Assembly (NCBI RefSeq): GCF_002005205.3
Contig: NZ_CP019701.2
Span: 620,001 to 684,000 of the forward strand
Origin: Rhizobium rhizogenes
GTDB lineage: Bacteria; Pseudomonadota; Alphaproteobacteria; Rhizobiales; Rhizobiaceae
Length of the DNA: 64,000 nucleotides
Direction: 5' to 3'
A program made the position numbers and the translations under genes. The notes below the pieces were generated by a model, which worked only from the letters and a program-made list of their open reading frames with translations, made no database searches and was not told where the DNA came from. Below are positions 15,266 to 24,665 of the stretch, in pieces; the first letter of the stretch is position 1, and every line of letters begins with the position of its first letter.

Positions 15266-15696
15266 GTGATGCCGGAGAAAAAGTGCTGGCGCTGGCGCAG
15301 GGCTGGCTGGGCACGCCTTACCGGCATCAGGCCTCGTTAAAGGGCGTCGGCTGCGATTGCCTCGGCCTCGTCAGGGGCATCTGGCGTGAATTGTACGGCG
15401 CCGAGCCGGAATTGTTGCCGCCCTATGCGCCTGATTGGGCAGAACGCGGCGGCGAAGACTGGCTGATGGCGGCGGCGAAGCGTCACTTTCTTGCGGTGCC
15501 TGATATGGACGAGGCGAGGCCGGGCGACCTCTTGCTGTTTCGCTGGCGGGCCGATGCGGCGGCGAAACATCTCGGCATTCTCGCCGGGCCTCAGCATTTC
15601 ATCCACGCCTATGAACAGGCCGCAGTGGTGTGTTCCGCGCTGGTGCCGGGCTGGAAGCGGCGCATTGCCGGTGTTTTCCGGTTCCCCGATCCCTGA
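15262..15696 (+). CDS. NlpC/P60-family tail peptidase (GTA g14-like)
   Basis: A 144-aa cysteine peptidase: catalytic Cys in CDCLGLVRG (C33), His in AKHLGIL (H103), and a downstream polar residue in FIHAYEQA. It would cleave peptide cross-links of peptidoglycan from the tail tip during entry into a recipient cell. Length and position match the GTA peptidase. It starts at ATG 15262 overlapping the hub stop. Confidence 0.93.
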   Translation: MSDAGEKVLALAQGWLGTPYRHQASLKGVGCDCLGLVRGIWRELYGAEPELLPPYAPDWAERGGEDWLMAAAKRHFLAVPDMDEARPGDLLLFRWRADAAAKHLGILAGPQHFIHAYEQAAVVCSALVPGWKRRIAGVFRFPDP

Positions 15697-15711
15697 ATTT
15701 TCGAGGCAAGC

Positions 15712-18700
15712 ATGGCGACCATAGTTTTTCAGGCGGCGGGTGCGGCGCTCGGCGGCATTTTCGGCCCCGTGGGTGCCATCATTGGCCAGGCGGCCGGTGC
15801 GCTGGCGGGCAATACCGTCGACCGTGCCCTGCTTCCCAGCGGCCGCACCGTATCGGGCGCACGGCTTTCGACGGCGCGCATTCCGGGGGCGGATGAGGGG
15901 GCGGCCATCAACCGGCTTTACGGCACGGCAAGGATCGGCGGTACGCTGATCTGGGCGACGCGGTTTGAGGAAAGCGTCGAGGTGGAGCGGCGGGGCGGCA
16001 AGGGCAATCGCGGCCCGAAGGTGGAGACTTTTCGTTACTTCGCCAATCTCGCCATTGGCCTCTGCGAAGGCGAGGCGGCCATGGTGCGGCGCATCTGGGC
16101 GGACGGCCGCGAAGTTGATCTCACCGGCATCGAGATGCGGTTTTATCCCGGCAGCGAAACGCAACTGCCGGATCCGCTGATCGAGGCGAAACAGGGCAGC
16201 GGCAATGCACCTGCCTTTCGCGGGCTGGCCTATGTGGTCTTCGAGCGCCTGCCGCTCGACGACTATGGCAATCGTATTCCGCTGATGCAGTTCGAAGTCG
16301 TGCGGCCGGTCGGCCGGCTGGAAAAATCGATCCGCGCCATCACCGTCATTCCGGGGGCAACGGAGCATGGTTACGCCACGGCCCCCGTTTCGGAACGCAC
16401 CGGCATGGGACAAAGCCGGGTGATGAACCGCAACGGCCTGACTGCAGCGACCGACTGGCAGGCGTCCATCGACGAATTGCAGGCGCTGTGCCCCAACCTG
16501 CAAAGCGTGGCGCTGGTGGTGAGCTGGTTCGGCACGGATATGCGGGCGGGCGAGTGCCGCATTCTGCCCGGCGTTGAAGTGGCGGCCCGCGATGGCGAAA
16601 CGGCGCCATGGTCGGTTGCCGGCCTTTCGCGTGGTGAGGCGCATCCGGTTAGTCATCATGACGGCGGCCCGGCCTATGGCGGCACGCCTGATGATGAAAG
16701 CGTGCTGCAGGCGATAGCCGACCTCAAGTCTCGTGGATTGAAGGTCTGTCTTTATCCCTTCGTGATGATGGATGTGCCCGCCGGCAATGGTCTGCCGAAT
16801 CCCTATGGCAAGGGTGAACAGGATGCTTATGGCTGGCGCGGGCGTATCACCTGTTTTCCCGCACCCGAAAGGCCCGGCTCTCCCGACCGTAGCGCTGCGG
16901 CGCGCCGGGAGGTCGAGCGGTTTTGCCACCGCGATGAGGGTTATCGCCGCATGGTGCTGCATTATGCGGCGCTTGTGGCGAAAGCGGGCGGGGTGGATGC
17001 TTTCCTGATCGGCTCGGAGCTGCGCGGGCTGACGCGCCTGCGCGATGAGAACGATGCCTTCCCCTTTGTGGAGGAATTGGTGCGGCTGGCGGGTGATGTG
17101 CGCGCCATCATGGGACCGGCGGTGAAGCTGACCTATGCGGCGGACTGGAGCGAATATTTCGGCCATCAGCCGGCGGATGGTTCGGGCGATGTCTTTTTCC
17201 ATCTCGATCCGCTCTGGGCGAGCCGCGACATCGACGCCATCGGTATCGACAATTACATGCCGCTGTCCGACTGGCGCGACGAGGACGTTGCAAACGGCAA
17301 TCCGGATGGCATGACCGGCGCTGATGATGCCAGCGCCTTCCGCCTCGCCATCACGGCGGGTGAGGGTTTCGACTGGTATTATGACAGCGATGCCGATCGC
17401 GTCGCGCGGCGACGCACGCCCATTACCGACGGGCTGAGGGGCAAGCCGTGGGTCTTTCGCTACAAGGACATCGGGAACTGGTGGGGAAACCGCCATTACG
17501 ACCGGGTGCGGGGTGTGGAGAAATCGACACCCACCGCATGGGTGCCGGGCTCGAAACCGATCTGGTTCACCGAACTCGGCTGCCCGGCGGTGGACAAGAG
17601 CGCCGCGCGCCCGAATGTCTTTCCTGATCCGAAATCGGCGGAAAACGCCTTTCCCTATTTCTCCCGCCGGAACCGGGCAGACAGCCAGCAGCGGCGGTTT
17701 CTGGAAGCGCATCTCGACCATTGGGATCAGGGCGATACGGCGATGGTGGATAAAAACCGGGTCTATCTCTGGACCTGGGATGCACGGCCCTTTCCAGCCT
17801 TTCCGCAGAATGGCGCGGTGTGGAGCGACGGCGCCAACTGGCGCACCGGCCATTGGCTGAACGGCCGGCTGGGCACGGCGACACTTGCCGATACCATCGC
17901 CGCGATCCTGACCGATCACGGCTTTCCCGCTTTCGACGTCTCCGCCGTCAGCGGCGACATGACCGGTTATGTGCAGGGTGATGTGACCTCGGCCCGCGCC
18001 CTGCTGGAGCCGCTGATGGCGGCGTTTCAGCTGGATGTGGCGGAGGACGGCGGCACCCTGCGTTTCCGCTCCCGCAACACGGCGGTTTTGCCGGTCCGGG
18101 ATATTTCCGTGCTTGCCGATCTCGATGGCGAGCCGCTCTGGGCGGAAAATCGCGGCCATGACAGCGATTTCGCGGCTGAAGTCATGCTGACCTCGTTCAA
18201 CCCGGTGCTCGACTATGAACAGGCTGGCGCGCGTTCCCGCCGCATCGACAATGCCGGCAGCCGGTTGATGCGGCTCGACCTCAACGCCGCCTTGCCGGCG
18301 GAAACGGCGCAAGCCGCCGTCGAAGCGGTGCTGCGAGACAACCGTCAGGCGCGGCGCACTGTGCGTTTTGCCCTGCCGCCCGCCGATATAACCCTCGAAC
18401 CCGGTGATTGCATCCGCCTGTCGGAGGACGCATTTCCGCAGGCTCCGGCAGGCGGGTTTCTGGTCAGCCGGATCGAGGATGGCGCGGTGCGGCAGGTGGA
18501 GGCACGCGCCTTTTCCGCTGCCGTTTCGGCTTCTACCGGCGTGGTGGATGAGCGGCGCGTTGGCAGTGCAAGCGGTGCTGAAGGCTTTGCGCCGGAAGTG
18601 CTGTTTCTCGACCTGCCGCATCATGACGGCATTGCCCCGGAGCAATCGGCGCGCATCGCCGCTTTCGCAAGGCCATGGCGGCCGATCCTCGTTTCCGCAT

Positions 18701-19512
18701 CCTCCGGCACGGAAGGTTACCGGCAACGCGCCGCGCTCGATCAACCGGCCATGATCGGCGCGCTGGCGATGCCGCTTTTACCCGGCCCTTCGGGCCGTTT
18801 CGACCGGAAGAATGCCGTCCTGATCGACCTGCCTTTCGGCGGGCTCGCCTCGGCAAACGAGTTGTCGGTGCTGAACGGCGAGAACCGCATCGCCATCAAG
18901 GCCGCAAACGGTGTCTGGGAGATCGTCGCCTTCGCAAAGGCCGAAGAAATTGCGCCCTCGCGCTGGCGGCTCTCCAGCCTCCTGCGCGGACTTGCGGGCA
19001 CGGAAGATGCGTTGGCCGCCGGCGCGCCGGCGGGCTCACCAGCGGTGATGCTGGATGCGGCGGTGCAGCCGCTCGGCCTTGCCGCTGGCGAGCGGGGACG
19101 GCGGCTGAACTGGATCGTCGAGGCCGCGGGAAAGGCGGGCGCTTCGGCCGGGCCTTTCGCCTTCGAGGGTGGATTGCGGGCGCAGACGCCGCTTTCCCCG
19201 GTGCATCTTTCCGCCGAGCGGAAAACGGATGGTGTGCTGATCCAATGGAAACGCCGGGGCCGGATGGAGGCCGATGGCTGGGATGCGAGCGACATCCCGC
19301 TGGATGAGCCTTTCGAGCGATACCGTGTCGAGGTACTGGAAGGCGAGGCCGTCAAACGCGTGTCGGAGGTTTCCGAACCCCTCTGGTTTTACCCTGTCGC
19401 AGCCGAACTCACAGATTTCCCGGTCCTGCGGGATCACATTTCCGTGCGTGTCCGCCAGCTCGGCCGCGCGGTGCCTCTGGGAGTGGTGGCGCAAGCCTTT
19501 CTCCCGCTCTGA
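15712..19512 (+). CDS. Multidomain baseplate/tail-fibre protein (GTA g15-like, 'megatron')
   Basis: A 1266-aa protein, the largest in the window. The N terminus (~1-60) is Gly/Ala-rich and hydrophobic (FQAAGAALGGIFGPVGAIIG). Residues ~420-730 match the GTA TIM-barrel-like domain, with DWSEYFGH near 474 and WFTELGCPAVD near 615, whose Glu is the usual glycosidase-like acid. The rest resembles the phage tail fibre/hub regions that build the baseplate. It would contact the recipient cell. The frame is open throughout, with no sign of decay. ATG 15712 follows GAGGCAAGC. Confidence 0.93.
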   Translation: MATIVFQAAGAALGGIFGPVGAIIGQAAGALAGNTVDRALLPSGRTVSGARLSTARIPGADEGAAINRLYGTARIGGTLIWATRFEESVEVERRGGKGNRGPKVETFRYFANLAIGLCEGEAAMVRRIWADGREVDLTGIEMRFYPGSETQLPDPLIEAKQGSGNAPAFRGLAYVVFERLPLDDYGNRIPLMQFEVVRPVGRLEKSIRAITVIPGATEHGYATAPVSERTGMGQSRVMNRNGLTAATDWQASIDELQALCPNLQSVALVVSWFGTDMRAGECRILPGVEVAARDGETAPWSVAGLSRGEAHPVSHHDGGPAYGGTPDDESVLQAIADLKSRGLKVCLYPFVMMDVPAGNGLPNPYGKGEQDAYGWRGRITCFPAPERPGSPDRSAAARREVERFCHRDEGYRRMVLHYAALVAKAGGVDAFLIGSELRGLTRLRDENDAFPFVEELVRLAGDVRAIMGPAVKLTYAADWSEYFGHQPADGSGDVFFHLDPLWASRDIDAIGIDNYMPLSDWRDEDVANGNPDGMTGADDASAFRLAITAGEGFDWYYDSDADRVARRRTPITDGLRGKPWVFRYKDIGNWWGNRHYDRVRGVEKSTPTAWVPGSKPIWFTELGCPAVDKSAARPNVFPDPKSAENAFPYFSRRNRADSQQRRFLEAHLDHWDQGDTAMVDKNRVYLWTWDARPFPAFPQNGAVWSDGANWRTGHWLNGRLGTATLADTIAAILTDHGFPAFDVSAVSGDMTGYVQGDVTSARALLEPLMAAFQLDVAEDGGTLRFRSRNTAVLPVRDISVLADLDGEPLWAENRGHDSDFAAEVMLTSFNPVLDYEQAGARSRRIDNAGSRLMRLDLNAALPAETAQAAVEAVLRDNRQARRTVRFALPPADITLEPGDCIRLSEDAFPQAPAGGFLVSRIEDGAVRQVEARAFSAAVSASTGVVDERRVGSASGAEGFAPEVLFLDLPHHDGIAPEQSARIAAFARPWRPILVSASSGTEGYRQRAALDQPAMIGALAMPLLPGPSGRFDRKNAVLIDLPFGGLASANELSVLNGENRIAIKAANGVWEIVAFAKAEEIAPSRWRLSSLLRGLAGTEDALAAGAPAGSPAVMLDAAVQPLGLAAGERGRRLNWIVEAAGKAGASAGPFAFEGGLRAQTPLSPVHLSAERKTDGVLIQWKRRGRMEADGWDASDIPLDEPFERYRVEVLEGEAVKRVSEVSEPLWFYPVAAELTDFPVLRDHISVRVRQLGRAVPLGVVAQAFLPL

Positions 19513-19546
19513 CAACTGCCTGAAAAACAACGCAAAGGATGAGAGA

Positions 19547-19753
19547 ATGGACAGTACCAAGGCATGGTATCAATCACGCACCATCTGGGGCGCGCTGATT
19601 GCGGTTTTTGCGCCGCTTTTCAGCATCGCCGGCCTCGACCTGCCGGCCGGCCTGCACGGTGAACTGGCGGAAGGGCTGGTAACGGTGGCGGGCGGAATTG
19701 GCGGTCTGATCGCGCTTTATGGCCGCCTTTCGGCAACCCGCGCCATCCGCTGA
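19547..19753 (+). CDS. Small membrane protein, holin candidate
   Basis: A 68-aa protein with two hydrophobic segments (about residues 11-31, TIWGALIAVFAPLFSIAG, and 42-60, LVTVAGGIGGLIALYG) separated by a short polar loop, and a basic C terminus (RLSATRAIR). Similar short proteins starting 'K.WYQSRTIWGA' are common near phage tail or lysis genes and may be holins. It is the last gene of the GTA-like unit, 34 bp after g15, and would suit export of the GH19 endolysin; this is inference from topology and place. Confidence 0.7.
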   Translation: MDSTKAWYQSRTIWGALIAVFAPLFSIAGLDLPAGLHGELAEGLVTVAGGIGGLIALYGRLSATRAIR

Positions 19754-19772
19754 CGACGGGAGCAGCAGCAAA

Positions 19773-19802
19773 GCCCCCGCCTCGTCTCATGGCGGCGGGG
19801 GC
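19773..19802 (+). terminator. Hairpin terminator candidate closing the GTA-like cluster
   Basis: Perfect 9-bp stem GCCCCCGCC (19773-19781) / GGCGGGGGC (19794-19802) with a 12-nt loop, 19 bp after the last GTA-like gene. There is no clear T-run after it. Confidence 0.6.
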
Positions 19803-19891
19803 AGCATTCATTTGCCATTCAGACGCTTTGCGCTACATATTCGGTCACAATAAGGTTCGAGACGCACCCGGTTTTTGTGGAAGTTTGTAGA

Positions 19892-20146
19892 ATGGCATCA
19901 CCTCTCATCATCGCGACGCTTGCAGCCGGGCTTTCCGGTTTCACGGCGCCCGAGGCTGATCTGCAGGGCCACTACATACTGGCGGCGAGCGACTGCGGCG
20001 CAGCCGTCGCCCGCGTCGTGCGCGAAACCGGTGGCCAGCTTCTTTCGGTCTATCCTTCCGGCGACGGTCAGTCCTGTGTCGTCACCGTTCTCGTCCAGGG
20101 CAATGGCGAGCGCCCGCGCAAGGTAACGATGCGCGTGCCGATGTAG
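19892..20146 (+). CDS. feuN: Small periplasmic protein, probable FeuN
   Basis: An 84-aa protein with an N-terminal signal peptide (MASPLIIATLAAGLSGFTAPEA) and a mature part of about 60 residues holding two cysteines (ASDCGAA and GQSCVVT) that could form a disulfide. It lies 91 bp upstream of feuP-feuQ. In Sinorhizobium meliloti the small periplasmic protein encoded before feuP, FeuN, inhibits the sensor kinase FeuQ; this gene has the same place, size and export signal. The assignment is by context, as I cannot align the sequences. ATG 19892 is preferred over GTG 19877, which would disrupt the signal peptide start. Confidence 0.7.
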   Translation: MASPLIIATLAAGLSGFTAPEADLQGHYILAASDCGAAVARVVRETGGQLLSVYPSGDGQSCVVTVLVQGNGERPRKVTMRVPM

Positions 20147-20237
20147 CTTGCCCGCATCGCCGAAATATCGGAAAACAATCCGAGACACTTAGCATGACCG
20201 GAACGCAGGCGGGCCGGGACACAGGAAAGGGCGGACA

Positions 20238-20909
20238 ATGCGTATTCTCGTTGTTGAGGATGATGCCAATCTCAATCGTCAGCTGACCGACGCGCTGAAA
20301 GAGGCCGGTTATGTTGTCGATCAGGCATTTGACGGCGAGGAAGGGCATTATCTCGGCGATACCGAACCCTATGACGCCATCGTCCTCGATATCGGCCTGC
20401 CGCAGCTGGATGGCATCACCGTCGTTGAAAAATGGCGTGCGGCCGGCAAGGCCATGCCGGTCCTCATCCTCACCGCCCGCGACCGCTGGAGCGACAAGGT
20501 GGCCGGCATTGATGCCGGCGCCGATGATTACGTGACCAAGCCTTTCCATGTGGAAGAAGTGCTTGCCCGCGTGCGCGCGCTCATCCGCCGCGCCGCCGGC
20601 CACGCTTCCTCCGAACTGGTTTGCGGTCCGGTCCGGCTCGACACCAAATCCTCCAAGGCGACCGTCAACGGCACGACGCTGAAGCTCACCTCGCACGAGT
20701 TCCGCCTCTTGTCCTATCTCATGCATCACATGGGTGAGGTCGTCTCGCGCACGGAACTGGTCGAACATATGTACGATCAGGATTTCGACCGCGATTCCAA
20801 CACGATCGAGGTGTTTGTCGGACGTTTGCGCAAGAAGCTCGGGGTTGATCTGATCGAGACGATCCGTGGTCTCGGTTACCGGATGCAAGCGCCGGCAGAT
20901 GCGAAGTAA
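20238..20909 (+). CDS. feuP: OmpR-family response regulator FeuP
   Basis: A 223-aa regulator. Receiver domain: MRILVVEDDANLNRQL, phosphoacceptor D51 in IVLDIGLPQLDG, switch Thr in LILTARD and Lys in DDYVTKPFH. A winged-helix DNA-binding domain (~130-220) ends in VGRLRKKLGVDLIETIRGLGYRM. The ATG at 20238 is preceded by AGGAAAGGGCGGACA. It overlaps feuQ by 11 bp. In S. meliloti FeuP activates ndvA for export of cyclic glucans, important for low-osmolarity growth and symbiosis. PhoP-type regulators are close relatives, so naming relies on context too. Confidence 0.88.
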   Translation: MRILVVEDDANLNRQLTDALKEAGYVVDQAFDGEEGHYLGDTEPYDAIVLDIGLPQLDGITVVEKWRAAGKAMPVLILTARDRWSDKVAGIDAGADDYVTKPFHVEEVLARVRALIRRAAGHASSELVCGPVRLDTKSSKATVNGTTLKLTSHEFRLLSYLMHHMGEVVSRTELVEHMYDQDFDRDSNTIEVFVGRLRKKLGVDLIETIRGLGYRMQAPADAK

Positions 20910-22299
20910 TTCTCTCACCGCCCGCGTTCTGCTGCTCGCGTCTGCCTGGTCGGCGCTGGCGCTGGTGGTGATCGCCGTCGTGATTTCGACGCTTTACCGG
21001 CAGGGCGTGGAGCGCAGCTTCACCGACCTTCTGCGGGCGCAGCTCTACAACGTCATCAATTCCGTGACGATTTCCAATGAAAATACGCTGGCCGGCAGCC
21101 CGCAGCTCGGCGATCTCCGGTTTTCGCAGCCCGATACCGGCTGGTACTGGGTGGTGGAGCCGCTCGGCAATTTCCAGACTGCGCCGCTGGTGTCTTCCTC
21201 GCTCGGCGTTTCTTCCCTGCCGGTGCCCGGCATTCTCGATGTACCCTTCGACAACCGTTATGAACGCTTTTACGCCGTCACCGACGAGGCCGGCAACAAG
21301 GTGCGGGTGGCGGAAACGGAAGTCGTGCTTGACGGTGAGGGGCGTGCGGCGCGTTTCCGTGTTTCCGGCAATCTGAATGTTGTCGAAGACGATGTCCGTG
21401 ATTTTTCCAACAGCCTCTATCTAGCGCTGGCCGTCTTTGGTGTGGGCAGTCTGGTCGTCAACGGCCTTGCCATTCTCTACAGTCTGCGGCCGCTTGATCA
21501 GGCCCGCGTCGCGCTCGGCAAGATAAGAGGCGGGGAGGCGGAAAGCCTCGAAGGTGAATTCCCGCGTGAAATCCAGCCGCTGGCCAATGAGGTCAATGCG
21601 CTGATCGACAGCAACCGCCGACTGGTGGAGCGTGCCCGTATGCAGGTCGGCAATCTCGCGCATTCGCTGAAAACACCGATTGCCGTACTTCTGAACGAGG
21701 CCCGCACGCTGGAGCCGCAGCATGGCGATCTGGTGCGCGCGCAGGCCGACGCCATGCAGGCGCAGGTGCAATCCTATCTCTCCCGCGCCCGCATCGCCGC
21801 CCAGCGCGGCTCGATCCTTGCCCGCGTGGAAGCCGAACCGGCGCTGGAACGGCTGGTGCGTGTGATGCGCCGCCTGAACCCCGAAAAGCAGTTCGTGCTG
21901 AATTTCGAGCAACCGGGCGCGGTGCTCGGCATGGAGCAGCAGGATCTGGAGGAAGTCGTCGGCAACCTCCTGGAAAATGCCGCGCGTTTTGCACAGGCCA
22001 GAGTGGTCGTCACGCTTGCCACCGGCACGCATCCTTCTTCCGATGCCGAAATCGGCCGCCGGTCATGGGTGGAGCTGACGGTGGAGGATGACGGGCCAGG
22101 GCTGGAGCCGGAACAGATCAGCGAGGCGATGAAGCGCGGCCGGCGGCTGGACGAGAGCCGCCCGGGCACGGGACTGGGATTGTCGATCGTTTCTGAAGTG
22201 GTGTCAGAGTACCATGGTCGCTTTTCGCTGTCGCGCAGCGCCATCGGCGGGCTGAAAGCCGATCTGATTTTGCCGGGCCTTTCGAAAGAGCTTGCGTGA
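20899..22299 (+). CDS. feuQ: Sensor histidine kinase FeuQ
   Basis: A 466-aa membrane kinase. TM1 ~8-31 (LLLASAWSALALVVIAVVIS), a periplasmic region ~35-170, TM2 ~175-195 (LALAVFGVGSLVVNGLAILY), a HAMP-like linker, and a phosphorylated His in NLAHSLKTPI (H255). The ATPase domain shows NLLENAARF (N box), VEDDGPGLE (G1) and RPGTGLGLSIV (G2). ATG 20899 lies within the end of feuP, giving tight coupling. The periplasmic part is the likely target of FeuN. A complete kinase with no missing catalytic motif. Confidence 0.88.
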   Translation: MRSNSLTARVLLLASAWSALALVVIAVVISTLYRQGVERSFTDLLRAQLYNVINSVTISNENTLAGSPQLGDLRFSQPDTGWYWVVEPLGNFQTAPLVSSSLGVSSLPVPGILDVPFDNRYERFYAVTDEAGNKVRVAETEVVLDGEGRAARFRVSGNLNVVEDDVRDFSNSLYLALAVFGVGSLVVNGLAILYSLRPLDQARVALGKIRGGEAESLEGEFPREIQPLANEVNALIDSNRRLVERARMQVGNLAHSLKTPIAVLLNEARTLEPQHGDLVRAQADAMQAQVQSYLSRARIAAQRGSILARVEAEPALERLVRVMRRLNPEKQFVLNFEQPGAVLGMEQQDLEEVVGNLLENAARFAQARVVVTLATGTHPSSDAEIGRRSWVELTVEDDGPGLEPEQISEAMKRGRRLDESRPGTGLGLSIVSEVVSEYHGRFSLSRSAIGGLKADLILPGLSKELA

Positions 22300-22404
22300 G
22301 GCAAGAAAAAAGGCAAGAAATTCAATGGCACAATATTGGGTGCAATGCGGTAGGAAAGAGGGCAGGGTTTGGTTGACGTGTATGATGGCTGTCGCTCCGT
22401 GACG

Positions 22405-22833
22405 ATGCGTTCGCTGGTGTCACGCCCGGCGCTTCTCTCGATCCTGTGCGTTTCGATGCTGAGCGCCTGCACCACCACGGGCACCCGCCCGGCGGGCGGT
22501 GGCCTGTTCGGCCGCTCGGCGCAGCCTTCGACACCGTTCCTTGCCAATCTTGAGGGCGGCATTGTCGGGCGAAGCGGCGTGCAGCTCGACAGGGGCGATC
22601 AGACCAAGGCGCTGGAGGCGGAATACAAGGCACTGGAAACGGCGCCTGTCGGAACCCCAGTCGTGTGGACCGGCGATGACGCCAAGGGGCAGGTGGTCGC
22701 CAACGCGCCCTATCAGGTCGGAAACCAGAACTGCCGGCAATATTCACACAGCCTCACCGTGGATGGACGTGAAACCAAGGTGCGCGGTGCGGCCTGCCGC
22801 AATGCCGATGGCAGCTGGTCGCCTTTGACCTGA
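22405..22833 (+). CDS. Outer-membrane lipoprotein, 17-kDa surface-antigen-like
   Basis: A 142-aa protein with a lipoprotein signal: hydrophobic SRPALLSILCVSM and lipobox LSAC. The mature domain has RGDQTKALEAEYKALETAPVGTPVVW and a conserved end (YQVGNQNCRQYSHSLTVDG, then GAACRNADGSW), the pattern of RT0821/Lpp0805-type surface proteins. ATG 22405 puts the lipobox at a normal distance; earlier in-frame starts at 22369 and 22399 are less suitable. It lies 105 bp after feuQ, possibly co-transcribed; function is unknown. Confidence 0.8.
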   Translation: MRSLVSRPALLSILCVSMLSACTTTGTRPAGGGLFGRSAQPSTPFLANLEGGIVGRSGVQLDRGDQTKALEAEYKALETAPVGTPVVWTGDDAKGQVVANAPYQVGNQNCRQYSHSLTVDGRETKVRGAACRNADGSWSPLT

Positions 22834-22992
22834 CGAGTTTGACGTAAATCAAGGTCACCGACCTCTGGCGATGACAAGAAGAGGCACGGCGGAACAGCCG
22901 AACAGGGCTTGCGGTGCGGCGTGATGTCTCAAATTCACGTCATCCCCGCGCTTCATGTTTCCATGTGCCGCGCATTCGAGTAATTGAGCCTT

Positions 22993-24156
22993 ATGTTCTG
23001 GATTGTCGTTGCGATATTGACGGCGGCTGTCGCCGTCGTCCTGATGTACCCGCTGATGCGGAAGACCGAGGTGTCCGAGACGCGCCGCGACGGTGAGGTT
23101 GCCGTCTATCGCGACCAGCTGGCGGAACTGGACCGTGAACGTGCGGCGGGTCTGATCGGCGAAACCGAGGCCGAATATGCCCGCGCCGAAATCGGCCGCC
23201 GCCTGCTTGCCGCCGCCGAGGCGGAAGAAGAGCAGGGCAGGCAGGACCGGCCACGCCGGCACAATCTCGCCGCAAGCCTCATCACCGTTCTTTTGCCCGC
23301 ACTCGGGCTCTGTCTTTACGTCTGGAACGGCAGTCCGGAAGTGCCGGACATGCCGCTCGAGGCGCGTCTTGAAAAGCCCGGCAATGACATGAACCTGCTG
23401 GTCGCCCGCGCCGAAAGGCATCTGGCGCAGAACCCGGATGACGGCGCCGGCTGGGATATTCTGGCCCCGATCTATTTCAAGACGCTGCGGCTTGGCGATG
23501 CCGAGCTTGCCTATCGCAATGCGCTTCGTATTCTGGGGCCAAGCGCCGAACGGCTGACGGGCCTTGGCGAAACGCTGGTGGCTGGCAATGACGGCATCGT
23601 CATCGAGGCAGCACGTGATGCCTTTGCTGAGGCCGAAAAGCTGAAACCCGGCAATCCGCGCGCCCGCTTTTATCTGGCGCTGTCGCTGGAACAGGCGGGC
23701 AAGGCGGACGAGGCACGCGCGGCCTTTGCGGCGCTGGAGGCCGATGCACCGGCTGGCGCACCCTGGCTGCCGCTGGTCCGCGAACATATTACCCGCACCG
23801 GCGGCGAGACGGCTCCCGCCGCGCCCGGCCCGACCGCGCAGGATATGGCGGCTGCGAATGACATGACGGCCACCGACCGGCAGGCGATGATCGAGGGCAT
23901 GGTGGCAAGCCTCGACGCCAAGCTGAAGGAAAACCCGGCCGATTTTGAAGGATGGATGCGGCTTGTGCGCGCCTATGCCGTACTGAAGAATGAAGCCAGG
24001 GCCGGTGAAGCCTTGAGGGCCGGCCTGCAGGCTTTCCCGCCGGAGGGTGAGCAGGGCCGGCAGCTGCTGGCGCTGGCGAAGGAACTGGGCGTTTCCGCCG
24101 GGCCGATCCGCACCAACGGGCAACAGGATGCCGCGCCGCAGGGAGTGACGCAATGA
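22993..24156 (+). CDS. cycH: c-type cytochrome biogenesis protein CcmI/CycH
   Basis: A 387-aa membrane protein, first gene of the cycHJKL operon. TM1 at the N terminus ([20 protein letters not shown]), the CcmI block [35 protein letters not shown] at ~35-70, TM2 ~90-110 ([16 protein letters not shown]), then a long periplasmic part with TPR-like repeats ([50 protein letters not shown]). CcmI presents apocytochrome c to the haem ligation complex. ATG 22993 is chosen; TTG 22984 is possible. The stop overlaps cycJ by 4 bp. Confidence 0.93.
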   Translation: MFWIVVAILTAAVAVVLMYPLMRKTEVSETRRDGEVAVYRDQLAELDRERAAGLIGETEAEYARAEIGRRLLAAAEAEEEQGRQDRPRRHNLAASLITVLLPALGLCLYVWNGSPEVPDMPLEARLEKPGNDMNLLVARAERHLAQNPDDGAGWDILAPIYFKTLRLGDAELAYRNALRILGPSAERLTGLGETLVAGNDGIVIEAARDAFAEAEKLKPGNPRARFYLALSLEQAGKADEARAAFAALEADAPAGAPWLPLVREHITRTGGETAPAAPGPTAQDMAAANDMTATDRQAMIEGMVASLDAKLKENPADFEGWMRLVRAYAVLKNEARAGEALRAGLQAFPPEGEQGRQLLALAKELGVSAGPIRTNGQQDAAPQGVTQ

Positions 24157-24665
24157 CCCGCAAACAGAAACGTCTGGCAATCATCGGCGGCGGCATGAGC
24201 TTCATCGTTGCGGCCGTATTGCTCGTCATGTTCGCCTTCGGCCAGTCCATCGCCTATTTCTACATGCCCGCCGATCTGGAAAAGACGCCCGTCAATCCCG
24301 GCACCCGCATCCGTCTCGGTGGTCTGGTGGCGGAAGGTTCGATCAAGCGCGGCGAGGGCCGCACGGTGAGCTTCACCGTGACGGATGGCGAGGCGAATGT
24401 GCCCGTCAGCTACACCGGCATCCTTCCCGATCTTTTCCGCGAAGGGCAGGGCGTGGTGACCGAGGGCGTGTTCGATGCCGCCACTCATGGTTTCGTGGCC
24501 GACAGCGTGCTGGCCAAGCATGACGAGAATTACATGCCGAAGGAAGTGGCCGACCGGCTGAAGGACAAGGGCCTGTGGCAGCACGGCGGAGAAGGCGAAG
24601 AGCCGTCCGCTGCAACGCCATCGGCCGGTGCCGTCTCCACTGACAAGACCGGAGCGACAAAATGA
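24153..24665 (+). CDS. cycJ: Haem chaperone CcmE/CycJ
   Basis: A 170-aa periplasmic haem chaperone with one N-terminal anchor (residues ~8-31). The haem-binding segment [11 protein letters not shown] holds the covalent His (H123) and the axial Tyr (Y127). The OB-fold core includes [26 protein letters not shown] and [16 protein letters not shown]. The start overlaps cycH (ATGA) and the stop overlaps cycK (ATGA). Confidence 0.95.
   Translation: MTRKQKRLAIIGGGMSFIVAAVLLVMFAFGQSIAYFYMPADLEKTPVNPGTRIRLGGLVAEGSIKRGEGRTVSFTVTDGEANVPVSYTGILPDLFREGQGVVTEGVFDAATHGFVADSVLAKHDENYMPKEVADRLKDKGLWQHGGEGEEPSAATPSAGAVSTDKTGATK

Larger units (their letters stand above)
1391..19753 (+). mobile_element. Gene transfer agent-like cluster (domesticated prophage)
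   Basis: Seventeen plus-strand genes follow the gene order known from the Rhodobacter capsulatus GTA (g1 to g15): terminase, portal, prohead protease, major capsid, connector, head closure, tail terminator, major tail protein, tail assembly proteins, short tape measure, DUF2460 protein, DUF2163 hub, NlpC/P60 peptidase and a giant baseplate/fibre protein. No integrase, repressor, replication gene or att-like repeat is visible, which fits a GTA or defective prophage rather than an active phage. Non-structural genes are inserted at 3401-4724, 10109-11308 and 12382-13015. A hairpin after the last gene (19773-19802) closes the unit. Whether particles are made cannot be judged from sequence. Confidence 0.88.

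Noticed and set aside
15337..18744. 1135-codon open frame antisense to the g15-like baseplate gene
   Set aside because: High-GC shadow of the real plus-strand gene; Arg/His/Gly-rich translation without family motifs, no ribosome site.
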